From contig JASJZH010000005.1 in assembly GCA_037178975.1 (NCBI GenBank), positions 7,068,001-7,132,000 of the forward strand: a DNA stretch of 64,000 nt, given 5' to 3'. The notes below the pieces were generated by a model. That model saw only the letters and a list, made by a program, of their open reading frames with translations. It was not told the origin of the DNA and did no database searches. The DNA comes from Oscheius tipulae (Eukaryota; Nematoda; Chromadorea; Rhabditida; Rhabditidae). The position numbers were made by a program, and so were the translations under genes. Shown one piece after another: positions 23,656 to 36,772 of the stretch; the first letter of the stretch is position 1; each line of letters starts with the position of its first letter.

Positions 23656-25373
23656 TGACCAACAAGAAAGCAACACGGCCTGTTCTGCTCAATGTCCAAT
23701 CCCAGTGCCGAAAAAATCCATACCTGCCTCGCCATCAGGAGTCGGATCAAGCGGAGATGATTGCCAGCTCCAACAGCATAACTTCTACCCTTCTCTACTC
23801 TGCTTCTAGGCGAGGTCGTACCTGTTCAACAAGTCTCAATTGCAAGCATAAGATGACGAATAACGAATCTCTTCTTCGATGGGTTCGTCGACTGCTGTAC
23901 ACGAACATTTTACAGCTTTCAAAATTGACTGCTCAGACTGCCAGAGGACTATTTTCCATTACTAGAACCTATTTCTGAACTGATAACAGCTCCATCTCTC
24001 TGGGAAAAGAAATATAAAGATCACAATGTAAAAATAAGAACTGTCACCAGCACTGTAAAAATAATGGATTTCTAGATACCGACGAACTCATTTTCTAATA
24101 CTTCTGTCCCATTAATAAGTTTACGGTAGCTACGACTATTAATAACCGTTGCCTTTTTGGAAACGCCGGTCAGTTTTTGTCTGTCTTCCCCAAAAACTAG
24201 TCCCCTACAGGTGTCCACTTTTGTACCAGAGTGTGTCTCCTGCTGCTGCTGCTCCCGTTCTCGTGGGCGTCGTCGTCGCCGACTGACCTAGTTGCGGCTG
24301 AATGGGCTAGCCGTTTTTCCAAAAGCAGCCGGTGTGGTCAACCAGTCTGTCTCTCCTTCTTTCACGTGACCGATTACTCTCGCGCGCGGAAGCATCCGTT
24401 CCGACTGTCTCGATCCCAAATGACTCGTAAAAAGGGTGTTTCGCGGAATGGCTTTGTGGGAAAATGATGGGGGACGGAATTCTTCAAAATTGTTTATAGT
24501 TTGGGAGAAACCTGTTATAAACAGAGAGAGGATTCTTAAATTGAGTGACTCTCTCTCCCCTTGATCCCGTCGCACTGACCTCCGCCCAACTCTCTGACCC
24601 GCTGTGCACTATTTCCTACTCTCTCTTACTGTTTGCCCCATTTATTTACTGATGCTATACAGCTTAGGACCAGCCGACTCTCCGTTCCCTTAAACTGCGC
24701 GAGCTCGCTTTATCAAATCTAATGCGTTCTTCTATAGCTCAAAAAGTGTCCACGGGACGAACAGCTGCAAATTGGAAGAGAATAAACAGAACAGCTGATC
24801 CCTGACTGAACTCGGATTGTTTATTGTGAGTCATCGATGTCTGATTCATCTCATCGGAACACACTTGGCTTTGGTCTGTGTCACGGGTTTCACATTCCTC
24901 CTCTTTCGGACATACGGTCAAAGTATTGCTCCGCCACTCACGTTGGTGTTCGTTTATCCGCCACGCGTGATCCGCTAATTGTTCTCCTGTCCCTCAACAA
25001 ACCTACCTCTTTTTCGGCTGCTTGCAGTGAGCCAAGTTGTATTTGTTTCTGAAGGACCCACAACGAAAATCTCAAAGGCCTACGGTTACTATGAATTCTC
25101 GAGAGTGTTTTCGCTATCCGGGCCTGCTTAATTATTGGTCAGAGCGGAGCCTATCGAAATTGTTATTGACCTCGAGGCTCTCTCCAGCTCTCCCAACTTT
25201 CCAATTAGTCTCTTTCGCTCCTCGAATGAGGAAGGCTAAGTTGTCGGTCAGCTGTTGCCGGTCTCTCGGCGCAAACTCCTGAGAGGATGCTGTAAAGATC
25301 TGTCTCACCTAGGGGACCAGAGCAATTTCCCTGTCTCCCAAGTGTTTTCTTTGCCACATCCCCTATATGGGAG

Positions 25374-25394
25374 TCTCTCTCTCTCTCTCTCTCT
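25374..25394 (+). repeat. (TC)n microsatellite
   Basis: Uninterrupted TC dinucleotide run of about 21 bases. Confidence 0.9.
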
Positions 25395-26697
25395 GGATGG
25401 TTCGCGAAACACGCCTCGGCTTTTATTTGGTCAGTCCGAGTGGTAAAACAGCTTCGATTCGGTCTCTCTGCTCCGGATCTCACGTTCTCGCCATCCAGCC
25501 GCCAGCTGTTCCAATGACTCATCTCTCTTTCTGACCTTTGCCTCTTGCCCAAGACTGCTGTCATTATGTGATCTCCCCTCTGCTCCACAGTTTGATCTTC
25601 TTCAGAATCGGAGGAGAAACAATTTGCGCGTAAGAGGATTCCCAAGGTCGGGGCGGCTTGTAAAAAGTGCGTTTTGATGAGCCACAGTTACATCTAGACG
25701 ACCAGTTCCATTCGCCCTCAAGTGTCACAGTGTCTACTTTTTTCTAGTTTTGTTGCCCAGTTATTCTACTTCCTTCCAAGGCTTGCACAATTTCGACGGT
25801 TCTGCAAATATAGCTGCAGTCAACAATCGGTTTGCATGATCAAACCGTGCGGAACGGCTGAGCAAAACGCCCACTTGTCAGGCATAAAACAACTCTGCAT
25901 CTGCTCTCACAGTGATTTCCGGGGCTTTTTTCCGCTTACACTCTTTTAGCCGCGAACAGTCCCGTCTGAGTCCTCCAATGACGCTTTCTTGCTTGCCCTG
26001 TCTCAACAGAAATAGCCTCTTCCGTATTCTCTTCGTAGACATAAATCTCACACGAATTGTCTCAACTCGCCAATTCGGCATCGTTCCATTCGAGTGTCTG
26101 CTCTACACTATTGAAATGTTCGACCGTACAAACTTCCAAGTAACTTTTCGGTACCCCAAAGTTAACAGTATTCAGTTATTCCGTAAGTCCTTTGTCTCGA
26201 GCCAAACTTGGCACTTCTATTCCGCCCAACGCGCACAAATGAATTGCCGTACTCGTCCCACAATTCGATTAATGCTCTCTCCACTCTCTGTGTTCGATAT
26301 TACTCACACAGGCTACTTTTCGGACTGGTCGGTCAGAGCGTACCGGCTCTGGCTGTCCGCCTCGGGACGGCCCTGTTTGCCCTCTTTTGGCCTCTCGCCA
26401 ATCTGCGTTTGTTGACGCCATTGTGCGGCTCTACGTGCGCGTGCGTCGCCTTTCTCCTCACACGCCTTATTAGCTGTGGCCCTCAGACCGAAACTGTTCC
26501 GAGATCTGGATATAGCACGTGAGAGACTAACAGCGCGCCTCATTTCTTTTCACTTTCGCCCCGATCGTCAGATTATTGTACAGGCAAAGATTTGTGTGTT
26601 CCCCTCCTCCGGTTTCTAACAATTATAGCCATCTAGTCATCCTGACTGCACTTTTTCTACCCTCTAAGCTTAAGTATACAATACATGTCGCTGGCAG

Positions 26698-26770
26698 ATT
26701 TTCCACATAGCGCAGTCGGTAAGCTCTGAAAGCTGTAAAATGCGCTGGGTTCGATCTTTCGTGTGGTAAA
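26698..26770 (+). repeat. tRNA-like element, copy 4
   Basis: CATAGCGCAGTCGGTAAGCT and GGGTTCGATC at tRNA A/B-box spacing. The ends can pair (TTTTCCACA with TGTGGTAAAA, mostly). It is clearly related to the copy at 14.1 kb at both ends, not just in the boxes. Confidence 0.6.
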
Positions 26771-27922
26771 AGCTTTCCCATTTTATGTGACCCTCTATGC
26801 TTCAGAGCTTTCAAGAACTCCGAACTGTTGACTTAGCTTAGCATTTCCCAGAGTGAGCCATTTTCTTGAATCTTTCCAGTCTTCTGCATTGATATATCTG
26901 TTGTCCTGTCTCCCTCTCTAGCAGCGAGTCCGATCACAGAGCAACTCTTTTTGTCTTCTGTTGATCTGAGCTCTTTCTCCCCACAAGTTGCACCCTGGAC
27001 AGCTCGCAAATCTTCCCTCTGCTTTGAGGATAAGCACAAAGAGTCCGACCATCCGCCCTACCGCATCTGTTCCAATATGGGACTAGGTCAGATGGGTGCA
27101 TTGAAAGTTCATCCTTATTGTATCTTTGACCTCTCGGGAGATCAGCTCCCTTTCCCCCTTTCAATCTTCGCAACATATGTGTGCCAGATCCGCAAAAGTA
27201 TGGGCCAGATGTTGTGTGAGTCAAAGAGTTCTTCCTCAGTGGTCAGTCTCTTTCTGTTTACTTGTCCGGGATGTGCTCCCCGTGCCGTTTGCTCTCTACC
27301 AGAGGCTGGCTCGAACTTCCGCGTTCATTTCCTTTGCGAGTGCTTTTTTTCTTGCAGAGAGCAGCCCGGAAATGCTGTCAGTGTGGCCTGTTAGGCATCC
27401 GTAATCCAATTATTCCTGTCCTTCATTTCCCGCATATCATCTGAATCAGAATTTGGTCAGTGAGTCAGACTGTTACCCCAAAAAGATTCAGCTGTCACCC
27501 TCTGGAAGAAACCGGCCTTACTGAGGCTTGTTGTGCCAGAGATGACTGGTACGAGCTGTTTTCGACTGGAAATCGCCAGCAGTAGACAGCTTCCATTGTG
27601 TTTCTGTTTGCTGCATTCTTTCTCTCTCTCCTCGGACGGCGTTCCTGGAAAATATTGCGAAGTGACGTCGAGTAGGAAATTTTCGGACATCAATCTGTTT
27701 CCTCCCCTCCCACTCATCGAAACCTTCTAGTAGTCATTATTCACGAGGTAGAGAACGAGTTCCAAAGTCTTGTCTCCCTCTCCCAAGCTATTCTTCTAAA
27801 ACTTCCATATGAGAGAGGATGGATAGGGATCAGTGACCAGCATCTATTAGAAGAGTTGATATTCAGCTGCATCCACCGTGAACGCCTATTCTAGTTTTGT
27901 GGTAACTGCTCGCTTGAGTTGA

Positions 27923-27985
27923 TCTGGGCTACTAGTCCTACTTATACTCACAGAATGTGAGTATAAGTAGGACTAGTAGCCCAGA
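27923..27985. repeat. Perfect 30-bp inverted repeat with 3-nt loop
   Basis: Arm 27923-27952 (TCTGGGCTACTAGTCC...) is the exact reverse complement of 27956-27985, separated only by GAA. Pairing stops abruptly outside. It is too perfect and tight-looped for a typical microRNA precursor. Possible readings are a recent foldback duplication, a hairpin-forming regulatory or mobile-element end, or an assembly/foldback artefact. Confidence 0.95.
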
Positions 27986-28000
27986 GATTCCGTGACTCTA

Positions 28001-28043
28001 TCAGTGGTCATCAGTGACGTCATTCCCGACGGCTGACCACTGA
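28001..28043. repeat. 10-bp inverted repeat
   Basis: TCAGTGGTCA (28001-28010) and TGACCACTGA (28034-28043) flank 23 bases containing TGACGTCA. It lies 15 bp from the larger hairpin. Confidence 0.7.
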
Positions 28044-31000
28044 GTGGGCGGGGGCTCCCCCGAGGCTTATTGATTTGGGGCGGCGCTCTTTTCTTGGCCC
28101 ACAGGGCTTCCATTCCCGGTGGTCCCCAGACTTTTAATTGGCAACCACTCTTCAATTATCGCTTGACTTTTTGTAGTTCGAAAAAAAGCAACATCATTCT
28201 AATTTGGGGGCTCAGAGGACCCGGAATTCCTGACGGACGTCTCATTTCCACGATTAATAGGCCTCGTTGAATGTCGTCACACTTTGCTTATCGGAGAAGA
28301 GCCACGAAAAGAGAGAGAGCGATGGTGCAATGCTCGAGAGAAAAAACACGTGCGCTCTTTGACGTTTCTCTATTTGTTTTTTTTTTTGCTCCCTCACATA
28401 GAGCCCTGTTGAAAGTGGTAATTATTCATTGTTTGGGGAGGTGGTTCCGATTGGAATTCGCAAAAAACATCATGTTGGGCGTTGCTGCTCTCCCACTGCC
28501 CGTCATTTCCGTCCAGGTCACGCATCCGAGATTGTTTCCTATCTGACGTCCCACTCATGTCTTTTATTGCGAGACATCTTTGAATTCATCTTTCGGTTCT
28601 TGTGTTTTGGTGTATCATTCTCAGCCGTAGCAAGTCGTCAGTTCAAATTATCTGGAAACTTTCAGCTTACCATCAGGAAAATTCATACCGGTTCGGTTTC
28701 TCACCAGTAAGGACCATTTTATCTTTCTACGCCTCTTATTAGACTTGGTTTTTATGCCTAAAACTCTTGGCCTAAAGGCGTACAGTCGTCGTTAACTGTT
28801 TATCGAAAACTTCAATGTAAATTCCTCCAGCTCCCACAAGGTTCCGTACTATTGCTAACGACCACATCCCGGTTGCAAAGTCATTAATCGCTGATTGTTA
28901 TTGTTTACTCGAGCCACTTCTAGCATTTTTCCCAACTCGAATTTTAATGCCTCGTACAATTGTTCGTCTTTTTGCTCCCGTCAAATCAGCTCTTATTCAT
29001 TGGGGGGTTATTATGGAAAATAACAAATTGTAGGGCTATATATGCAGCTGTCTTCTCGACGTCAGTCTATGCTACGTAGACATAACTACGCAATTACCGT
29101 CGGTCAGGGCAACAATATCTTTGGTCCTTTACTTCCAGTCTTTGTGGCGATAGAATTAAATTTTGACCAGAGGCCGGTCAATCCCTCTTCAAAGTACCGG
29201 TCCGTCTTGAAAGAATTGTGATCTGATAGGTTTTTGACCGTGACCTCGGCGGCCGCCATCAACCGACAGTATGTTTTTCTAGTTGCCGAGCTTCTCGTGC
29301 CAGCCGGGGCAGCCTGGTGGCCTTTTCACTCGGCCCGTTTGACCGTGTTTAGACGTTGAATGGACGAGGAGGAACACATCGAATGCGTGTGATCGCATCG
29401 ATTTATTGTCGACCGCCTTCTATACATCGCCGCGACCCACTTTGGTCAACCCCTCTGGCTACGCTTGGGGACGCTCTGTTTGAGGATCGTCTCCCTCTGA
29501 TCCTGTTGGAATCTAGTAGTAGTTTTGGGCTTCCTTTGAGTATATGATCACCGGAGTTTTGGTGGGAGGAATATCCTTGGCGTTCCACCCTCCTTCCTTC
29601 TCTGTTTGAGGAAATGCCCAATTATACCCTCGGCTGACAAGGACTGACTCACCTCCTCAATTGTCCTTTGCCGAAGAGGGAGTCTTTGTGCCTGTTTTGC
29701 GACCAGCCAGTGGACAACTTTTATCGGCCCAGCAGCTACTGCTCCTGTTGTTCACGCTGCGCAAAACCTGTTGGCACAGCTTCGGTCTCTCCCCACGCAT
29801 TCCATCTTTGTTTTTACCCTCTTTCAGCACAGAATCGGTAGCAATGTTTTGTGTCTATCAATAGCCCGAGGGCCTCGCCCCTTCTCCCTTTCGTCACGTC
29901 ATCCGGAGAGCGCACTCTCGCGAGCAGAGCAGAAAACGAACGGCGCCTTCTCATGTGAGGCTCGCCTTTTAGTCAGAAGACTCCTGTATCACTCTGTTGC
30001 GCACGCTATTCTGGCATTCTTTCCCTCATTATATATTTTCTTTCTATCATTTATTTCAATCTGTAGATGGCGTCATCTAATGCGGGGGCTGCACGTCGGC
30101 CCGCTCCCATTTTTTTGTCGTTGCTCACCCGTATGACCTCGGTATAAGGCGCTGTCTCGAAGCAGACGCTAAGAAATTGATGATTTTTTGAAATTTGTGC
30201 AGATATGAAGACGACTCCCACTGAACAGAATAGGTTGGGGACGACAAAAGAACTTTTCTGTTCGCCTTTTGGGCAAAGCCATATCATTATCCCCGTCCCA
30301 TCATGATAATTGTTTCCTTCTCTCCTGACGTCATGTTCTTCTCCCGGGAATCCGAAGAAAAGAGCCCCATTCAATCCCCAAAAAGAGTCAGAGTAGAGCA
30401 TTAAAAATTCGGTCAGAAGCTCTCCGCAATTAGAGTTCGCCCACGCCAGAAGAGAAGAGGGAAAGAGAGTGACGTTTGGCTGTCCGGCCAACAAACACAA
30501 TTAGTCCTCGTGGGGTCTGCGCACACCAGTGCTGCAGCCTCTCTCTCGACTAGCTCGGATAGTTTACGATCGTTATCTGGCCTCTGACCCCGGCGTGATA
30601 GAAGAGCGACGAGGGTGAGGGGCACTATCCGATTACAATAAGCAATCTCGGCCTCATACTCTTTTTGTTGCCAAAACAATTCACCGTTCGTTTACTTTTT
30701 TGCACAGCTTGTTTATTCTCTACAGTTTCTGCAGCCTGTCTTAAAGAGGACCTTTGTAGTATTCTGAGATCTAATGACAGGTTTCCATCTCTTATGGACA
30801 TACCTTTCAATACACCGTTATCAATGGTCTGAACCTCTTACCGTAAAGAATTTGACCGTTTGCAATCCAAGAGTAAGACAGTCAATATGATCCCCACAGC
30901 AGTCAAAACTCTCCCTTGATTTCTAATGATAGATCTTGGCTGCACCCTCTCCCTTTCATCTGTTCTCAAAAGACCAAATCGCAGCTTTCGACCGTCTTCC

Positions 31001-31680
31001 CATTGAACTAATTCATATTGCTAATCGCAGGAAATAGCTGCCATCATTCTGCGAGAGAGGCACGATTTCGAGCAGAGCTCATTTGCAAGGGCCGAGTCAA
31101 CAAAGTGCCTTCTAGGAATTCGTATTTCTGCGGAAGTACTAGTCTTTTTTTGTCTCTGAGATAACAAGAGACAGCCTGTCTGTCTCATTCCTTTCAATTT
31201 GACCAATCTTCTCTTTTTGTCTTATTTCGACTCACGTCATCGGAAATATTAAATTTCGAGAAAAAGTGAACCCACGCAGTGCATTGCTTTCCCGATCCAA
31301 TTCAGCCTCCAATCACATGCAATAATTCCAACGACGGAGGAATTTCATTTTGTTTTTTCTTGAGAGACTTCTCCGTTTGCACACAGTCGAACAGAAAACT
31401 ATCAAGACTAAGCTGTAGGACCAGAAGTGACACTATCCGCCCTGTTACGTCGCTGTGGTGAACAGAGAAATGACGATTTGTGAGCTGCCTAAGCCAGAAC
31501 CATTAGGGTCCCCTTCAGAGATAGCCCGGCGCTCATTAAAAACCATCGATCAGCATCTGAGAGTCTAACAAAAAAAACGTCTTTCTGTTGTTTTCATCCA
31601 TCTAATCTCCCACTCTCAGATCCTTGGTTAACTCTCTCATTTGTCTTTGCCTACAAATCGTCAAAATGTCAATTTTTCAG

Positions 31681-31818
31681 CCCCTCCTCTATGGCGTGAA
31701 TGGCTTCGTCGTATTGTACTCCTCTTTCCGCCCGCGCGCCTTCCTTCATTCCGCGACGGGCGTCTCCGTTCGACGCCTCCACCTCCAACTGTCGACAGGA
31801 TTCCGACTGCGGCAGCAG
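31681..31818 (+). other. Orphan splice-bounded candidate exon
   Basis: 138 nt between a strong acceptor (AATTTTTCAG) and donor (CAGCAG|GTGAGTC), with two frames open throughout. It is GC-rich compared with its surroundings. Neither frame joins in phase to the FNDC3-like start exon through the acceptor at 32667. If used, it is therefore more likely a 5'-UTR exon or part of a different transcript. Confidence 0.35.
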
Positions 31819-31890
31819 GTGAGTCAGAGATACTCTTTTCCTCTTTGGAAGTCATTTTATTGGGTGTCCTCTAACTTTAAGTAGGGGCAG

Positions 31891-31950
31891 ACTTTTCTGC
31901 ATGACGCAGTAGGTGCTTTGTCAGAAAAAGTCGGATTCCAGCCCCAAGGG
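31891..31950 (+). repeat. Degenerate tRNA-like element, copy 5
   Basis: GCATGACGCAGTAGGTGCT resembles the family A box and GTCGGATTCCAGCCCC a damaged B box. Weakest but one of the copies. Confidence 0.35.
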
Positions 31951-32683
31951 AAACCATTTACTGTTTTCGAACTTGAAAGACTTTTAGGAGATCCACCGTC
32001 TTACTAGGTTGGTCAGAAGTGTTGGTTTCTAAATTCAAACAAGCTATAGAGCTAGACTAGGATTAGGTGTAGTGAAATAGAGTGAGGATCAGATGGGCCG
32101 TGAATTGCACCTCTTCTATAACGTTCCCCTAGCCTGACGTCAGACACGCTGCTGCGTGGGAACGCCTCTCGCTCGCTCCTTCTCTCTGAAGGCAAGAACT
32201 GGGTGTCCGATTAATGAAGAGCCGACGAATGCTTCCTTCTTGGCCCCCATACTGCCGCATTCCCACGATTTTCTATGAGATGTCGCCACGCGCATGCAGC
32301 AGCTCTCTTTTTTATCCAATTAATCAGTCTGCCACGTCACGACTGAGAAGAAGTCTTGTCTTCAGAAAGTGAGTAGTCTAAAGATAGTTTACAAAGTATT
32401 TGTATCACTTACGTGACGTCCTAAGACAAAACATTTGCTCTCTATCAGATGACGTTCATTCACGCTTGGTGCCCCTTTTTCTAATTTCCAATTTGGCATT
32501 AATTATATGACGTTTCGGCTGAATGTCTAATAGGCCCCTCAAAATAAAAATAAAACAGTCTGCCTATTTTGGTTAACTGTTAGAAAGGGTGAGACGGAAG
32601 CTGTAAAAACAGCCACCGGACATAAACGAGTAACTGTCTGTGCAGGTGTCCATCGATTATTTTCCAGCTCTGGTCTGGGAGGC

Positions 32684-35600
32684 ATGAAGACACAAGAGCT
32701 CGCCTCCGACGAAGGCGGCTCTTCCTCCTCTGGGGTTCAGGGAGCGTACAGTAGTGGAGGTCCAGCCCTACACAACTTCATTCCCCGACCCAATGGTCTT
32801 CCCTTCTGCATGCCCCACATGAACATTGCCCAAGGCTTGCCTGTAGGTTCTTGAAAAATAAATGGTCTCATTTTAAGTTTAGTGGGTCCATCCGACGCCT
32901 CCTGGAGCGAACAACGATCTCTTCGTACACGTTCAATCCGGTGAGACACTGTCCGTTTGCATCGGGAACGAAATGAAAAACATCACGGGTAGGAATATTT
33001 CTATTTGATCCTATTAGGTGAGCTCAGGTCCGGCAACGGTTCGGATGGTTGGTGAGTCGGGCATCTCACCGCAAGCCCTTCCCATCCAAGTCCCTCCAGG
33101 TCATCTGATCCATCAAATCGTCGACGAGCAGGGCATTCTCCGGCATCTGATTCTTTCGCCCGAGAAGCCATCGGCCTATCCACCATCAGTGGCCACACCG
33201 AGTTCGGTAAGTCTATTTCTTGACATCTTGCTGGGCCCCTTCGGGATCCGACTGTGTCACAGTTTGTTGGTTCTTTTTCTATGTGTGCCGTGTCTCAGGG
33301 CTGTAACCGTCTCGTGTCTTCTTCGCCTCCGACGATGCCCTATCACAACAACTTCTATACCGTGTCCCGGCCCAAAGAGAAGAAGTACTACACCTACGAT
33401 GAGTTCACGGTAAGCACTAGAGCCAAAGATTAGAGCGCAGTGTCCGTGCTTGTCCCGTATCGTCCCCTGTTCACACCTCTCGAGCTGCTTTAGTGCACCA
33501 ACGCCGTATTCTTTTCTAACAGAAAGGACAGAATACGGTCACATAGAAAGACAGACAACAGAAACCTTCTCCTTTTTCAGGAAGGTGAAATCGATGTGGA
33601 AGAGCAGGAGAGGCTCAAGGATATGCTTAGTCGAATCCAGTCCCCGAAAATTGTCCGAGTGGAAGCGACGACAGCGGACATTTCCTGGGAGGAGATTGAC
33701 ACCTCCGAAGCTTCTGCTCCAGGTGGCCCCTTCCCTCAGATCGACCGATCCGAGTTCATTTACCACATTGTCCTTTTCGAAGGATCCGGCAAATTTATTG
33801 CCAACTATCCGTAAGTAATCTGGAAGAACATATATAACTTTCACTTTAGCTGTGAAGTCCTAACGGGTAACCAGATGAGGTTATGCGAGCTGAGGCCATT
33901 CACCGACTACTATGTACAGTTGAAGGCGTCTCTTGAAGAGCGAGGAGTCTTGGGAGAGCCGTCAGAACCGGTCAACTTCAAGACGTTGCCCTTCAGGCCA
34001 GAGCCCCCAATGATGCTGAAAGTTTGTGGAAAGGGAGCCGACTGGGTCTCATTGGCCTGGAGGTACAACGTCGACAACGGCTCGCCTGTCCAATGCTACA
34101 CCGTCTACTTGGTATGTTGTCGTCATTATCAATCAAAAGAATATCACTTTCAGGTCAATGGAAGCTCTGTGGACAAAGTGTGGGAAGGGAGACATACGGA
34201 AGCGAGGCTGACGAATCTGAAACCGGCAACGAGTTATCAGGTCAGAGTGACGGCGACCAATAAAATTGGAGAGTCGTTGGAATCGGCCATCTCGATCAGC
34301 ACCAAATCTGACGGACCTCCACCAGCACCGAACCCGCCACAGCTTGTGACGGTTAGCAGCAAGGGCATCAAGATTTTATGGAATTCGATTCCGGATTTCA
34401 CCTACTCCATTGAACAACACGACGTGACCAACGACATCTACAGTATGCCGAAAGAGCGAGTGTCTGGTTCGAATGCCTTCGTCTCTGACCTCATTCCCGG
34501 CAACCAGTACCGATTCCGTCTTCGAGCTCACAATTCGGAAGGGGACTCACCGAAATCTGAATGGGTGTCGGCAAGGATGACTGGCGGTCTTGGCCGACAG
34601 AACAGAGAGTTTGTCCCGGAAAGACTGCTGGTTCCCACACAGCCCTACGTGATCGGACAGCAGAAGACGAAAACACAGGTTGGATGGAAGTGTCCTGGAG
34701 GCAAGGATCGAGAGTTCGATTTCCACTTGGAAGGATCGACACTCGACTACCCAACAAAGTTCAGAACTCTGTACAAAGGTCCCCTGAGCACCTACTTGCT
34801 GACAGAAGAGGAAATCCAGATCCTCAGGGTTCAGAGCATCAAACGAGGGGCATACAGTGATTTCTCCGAATCGCTGGTGTTGGCAAGAGAAGAGGAAGAA
34901 GATATCGTCCGTCCTGAACAGCCAGCAGCTCCCACATTCGACACCCGCGGCAAGGGTAGCCTGGAGATTATCTGGAAGCCGTCCAGTATCTCCATTCCCT
35001 CAACTGCCAATCTTCTCTACGAGGTCAAAAGACTAGGAACAAAGACTGATTTGATCTACTGCGGACCCGGTCCTAGCTGTACCATCTCAAATCTGGCCAA
35101 CCGGGAACAAGTCGAGGTTCAAGTGCGATCTGTCCTGGTCACAAAGACGGGAGTTCGATTCGAGAGCGACTGGAGTCCTTCTAGCAGCGGAACAGCTCCA
35201 GTGGAGATTCCTCCAGCCCCAAGTGACTTCCAGCTGGTTACTGATGCTCTGATGTGGAGGATGGCGGACGGAAGTCATCCAGTGAGGTACAAGCTCTACT
35301 GCACAGAAGGTGTGGAGGAGAGAATATATGAAGTTCTGGAACCACGTTTCCCTCTTTCGCGACTCGGCTATGCAAAACAGTACAGCTGTAAGGTTAGTGC
35401 TGTGAGCAGTGAGGGTGGAGAAGGATATATCACGGCCCCGTTGAAGTTCACAACTCTGGCTGGTGTCCCCGCCCAACCTGAAAGTGAGTATTATCATCTA
35501 CTGTTCTAATCAAATCCCATTCAGGTGTTTCTGTCGAAGCTGAGAGCACATCGTGTCTTCTATTGAGATGGAACGCTCCAGACTGCCGTGGAGATTCAAT

Positions 35601-36772
35601 TCAGCAATACAGGATCAGAGTAGAGACTGGAAGCGAGGTTAATTCATAAAATTAGGGAATAACAAACAATTTCCAGCTGGTTCGAGAGTCGAACGTGCTC
35701 ATCGCCTCGCAATCCAATTGCGAGTACAGAATCGTCGACCTGAAACCAGACAGAAGGTACCGGATCGAGATCTCTGCCCAGAACAGTATCGGAAGTGGTG
35801 TGTCTGCTGCCATTTCGGGCAAGACGAAGGCTCTACCTCCAGCTGCCCCTAGACTCGAAGCCGAAGCTGAACCCTTCACGTTGAGACTGAAATGGAAGCC
35901 TGAAACTACTCACAGTTTCATAACCTACCGTGTAGTTCGCCTTACCAGCAATGACAATCACGAGATCGTCTACGAGGGAGATCAGTGCTTCGCCAAACTG
36001 AAGAGTCTTTCTGAGCATACGGAATACCGTTTCCAAATCAGAGCCATGGATAAGTAAGTTTTATGCCTCATCTCTCTTTCAAAATGCAGTCTCTGACGTA
36101 GACGCTTGTTTTTGCTTGTCAATGAAAATGACAATATTTCATTCAGGCTGACAGGATGTGGTCCCTGGTCTGAAATCTACTGCTTCACCACAATGTTGGC
36201 TCAGCCTCCGGTGATCCGAGTCGCTCCAACGACAATGCCAGCAGCTACCGGATGCTATCAGATCGAATGGCAGGCGGCTATTGGAAAACCGAACAACAGA
36301 CAATGCTTCTACCGTCTCCAGGCCATCGATTGTGTAGCAGATGATGCCAAATGGCACAGTGTAAGTGAATCTGACTCACGAAAAGCATTATCTTAATAGG
36401 TCTACGAAGGCATGCTGACATCCTACACGATGAGGGTCTCCGAATACCCCGGCGCCCTCCAGATCCGAGTTGTCTGTGTCAGACCGAGAGATGATGGCCG
36501 TGAAGTTGTCGGCTCTCCCAGTCCTGTTGTTTACATCGCCAATCAACAGAGACAACGAAAGATCTCCGAGGTAGAAAACTCTCTTCTCATTCAGTATAAT
36601 ATTCTGTGTTCAGGTCGAAGTTGACATTACTCCCCTGGCTCCAAAGGAAAAGTACGGCTGGATTCGATTCGCTTCCGACAAGGGTATAACCATAATCTCC
36701 GTGATGGTCTTCGCCGTACTCTCCTGCTGTCTGGCTCTTTTCTTTGAGCAACTTTTCATCAAAGAGATCTAG
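32684..36772 (+). CDS. FNDC3: FNDC3-like multi-fibronectin-III tail-anchored membrane protein, 1136 aa
   Basis: Exons 32684..32842, 32883..32988, 33028..33206, 33299..33409, 33581..33810, 33850..34111, 34154..35483, 35525..35637, 35677..36053, 36147..36360, 36400..36570, 36614..36772. The N-terminal block NDLFVHVQSGETLSV, ITGPATVRMV and QVPPGHLIHQIVDEQGI matches the FNDC3A/B N-terminus. A run of FN3 domains follows (WxxP, LxPxTxYxFRVxAxN patterns such as LIPGNQYRFRLRAHNSEG). The end is a single hydrophobic anchor, IISVMVFAVLSCCLALFF, with a short tail KEI, as in vertebrate FNDC3. Vertebrate proteins are about 1200 aa. They sit in Golgi/vesicle membranes; function here is inferred. The start follows TTTTCCAG by 16 nt. 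Intron 34112-34153 is 42 nt without a stop. An AATAAA lies at 37446. Confidence 0.92.

Larger units (their letters stand above)
23656..32683. other. 9-kb gene-poor, pyrimidine-rich (+) region
   Basis: No recognisable protein family in either strand; the many open frames are low-complexity products of C/T-rich sequence. It holds two tRNA-like elements, a (TC)n run, short CTG/GTC trinucleotide runs near 24240, a perfect hairpin at 27.95 kb and an orphan splice-bounded exon at 31.7 kb. The strand bias is what introns of a + strand gene would show, so part of it may be 5' intron of the FNDC3-like gene. Confidence 0.45.

Noticed and set aside
25205-25645. 146-codon open frame on the minus strand
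   Set aside because: It spans a (TC)n microsatellite that produces an RERERER run, has no splice or family support, and lies in pyrimidine-rich DNA where long chance frames are common.
25912-26415. 167-codon plus-strand frame
   Set aside because: No domain, no codon bias, located in the pyrimidine-rich block; overlapping frames are equally open.
30051-30500. 149-codon minus-strand frame
   Set aside because: Low-complexity antisense of C/T-rich DNA, no splice context and no recognisable protein character.
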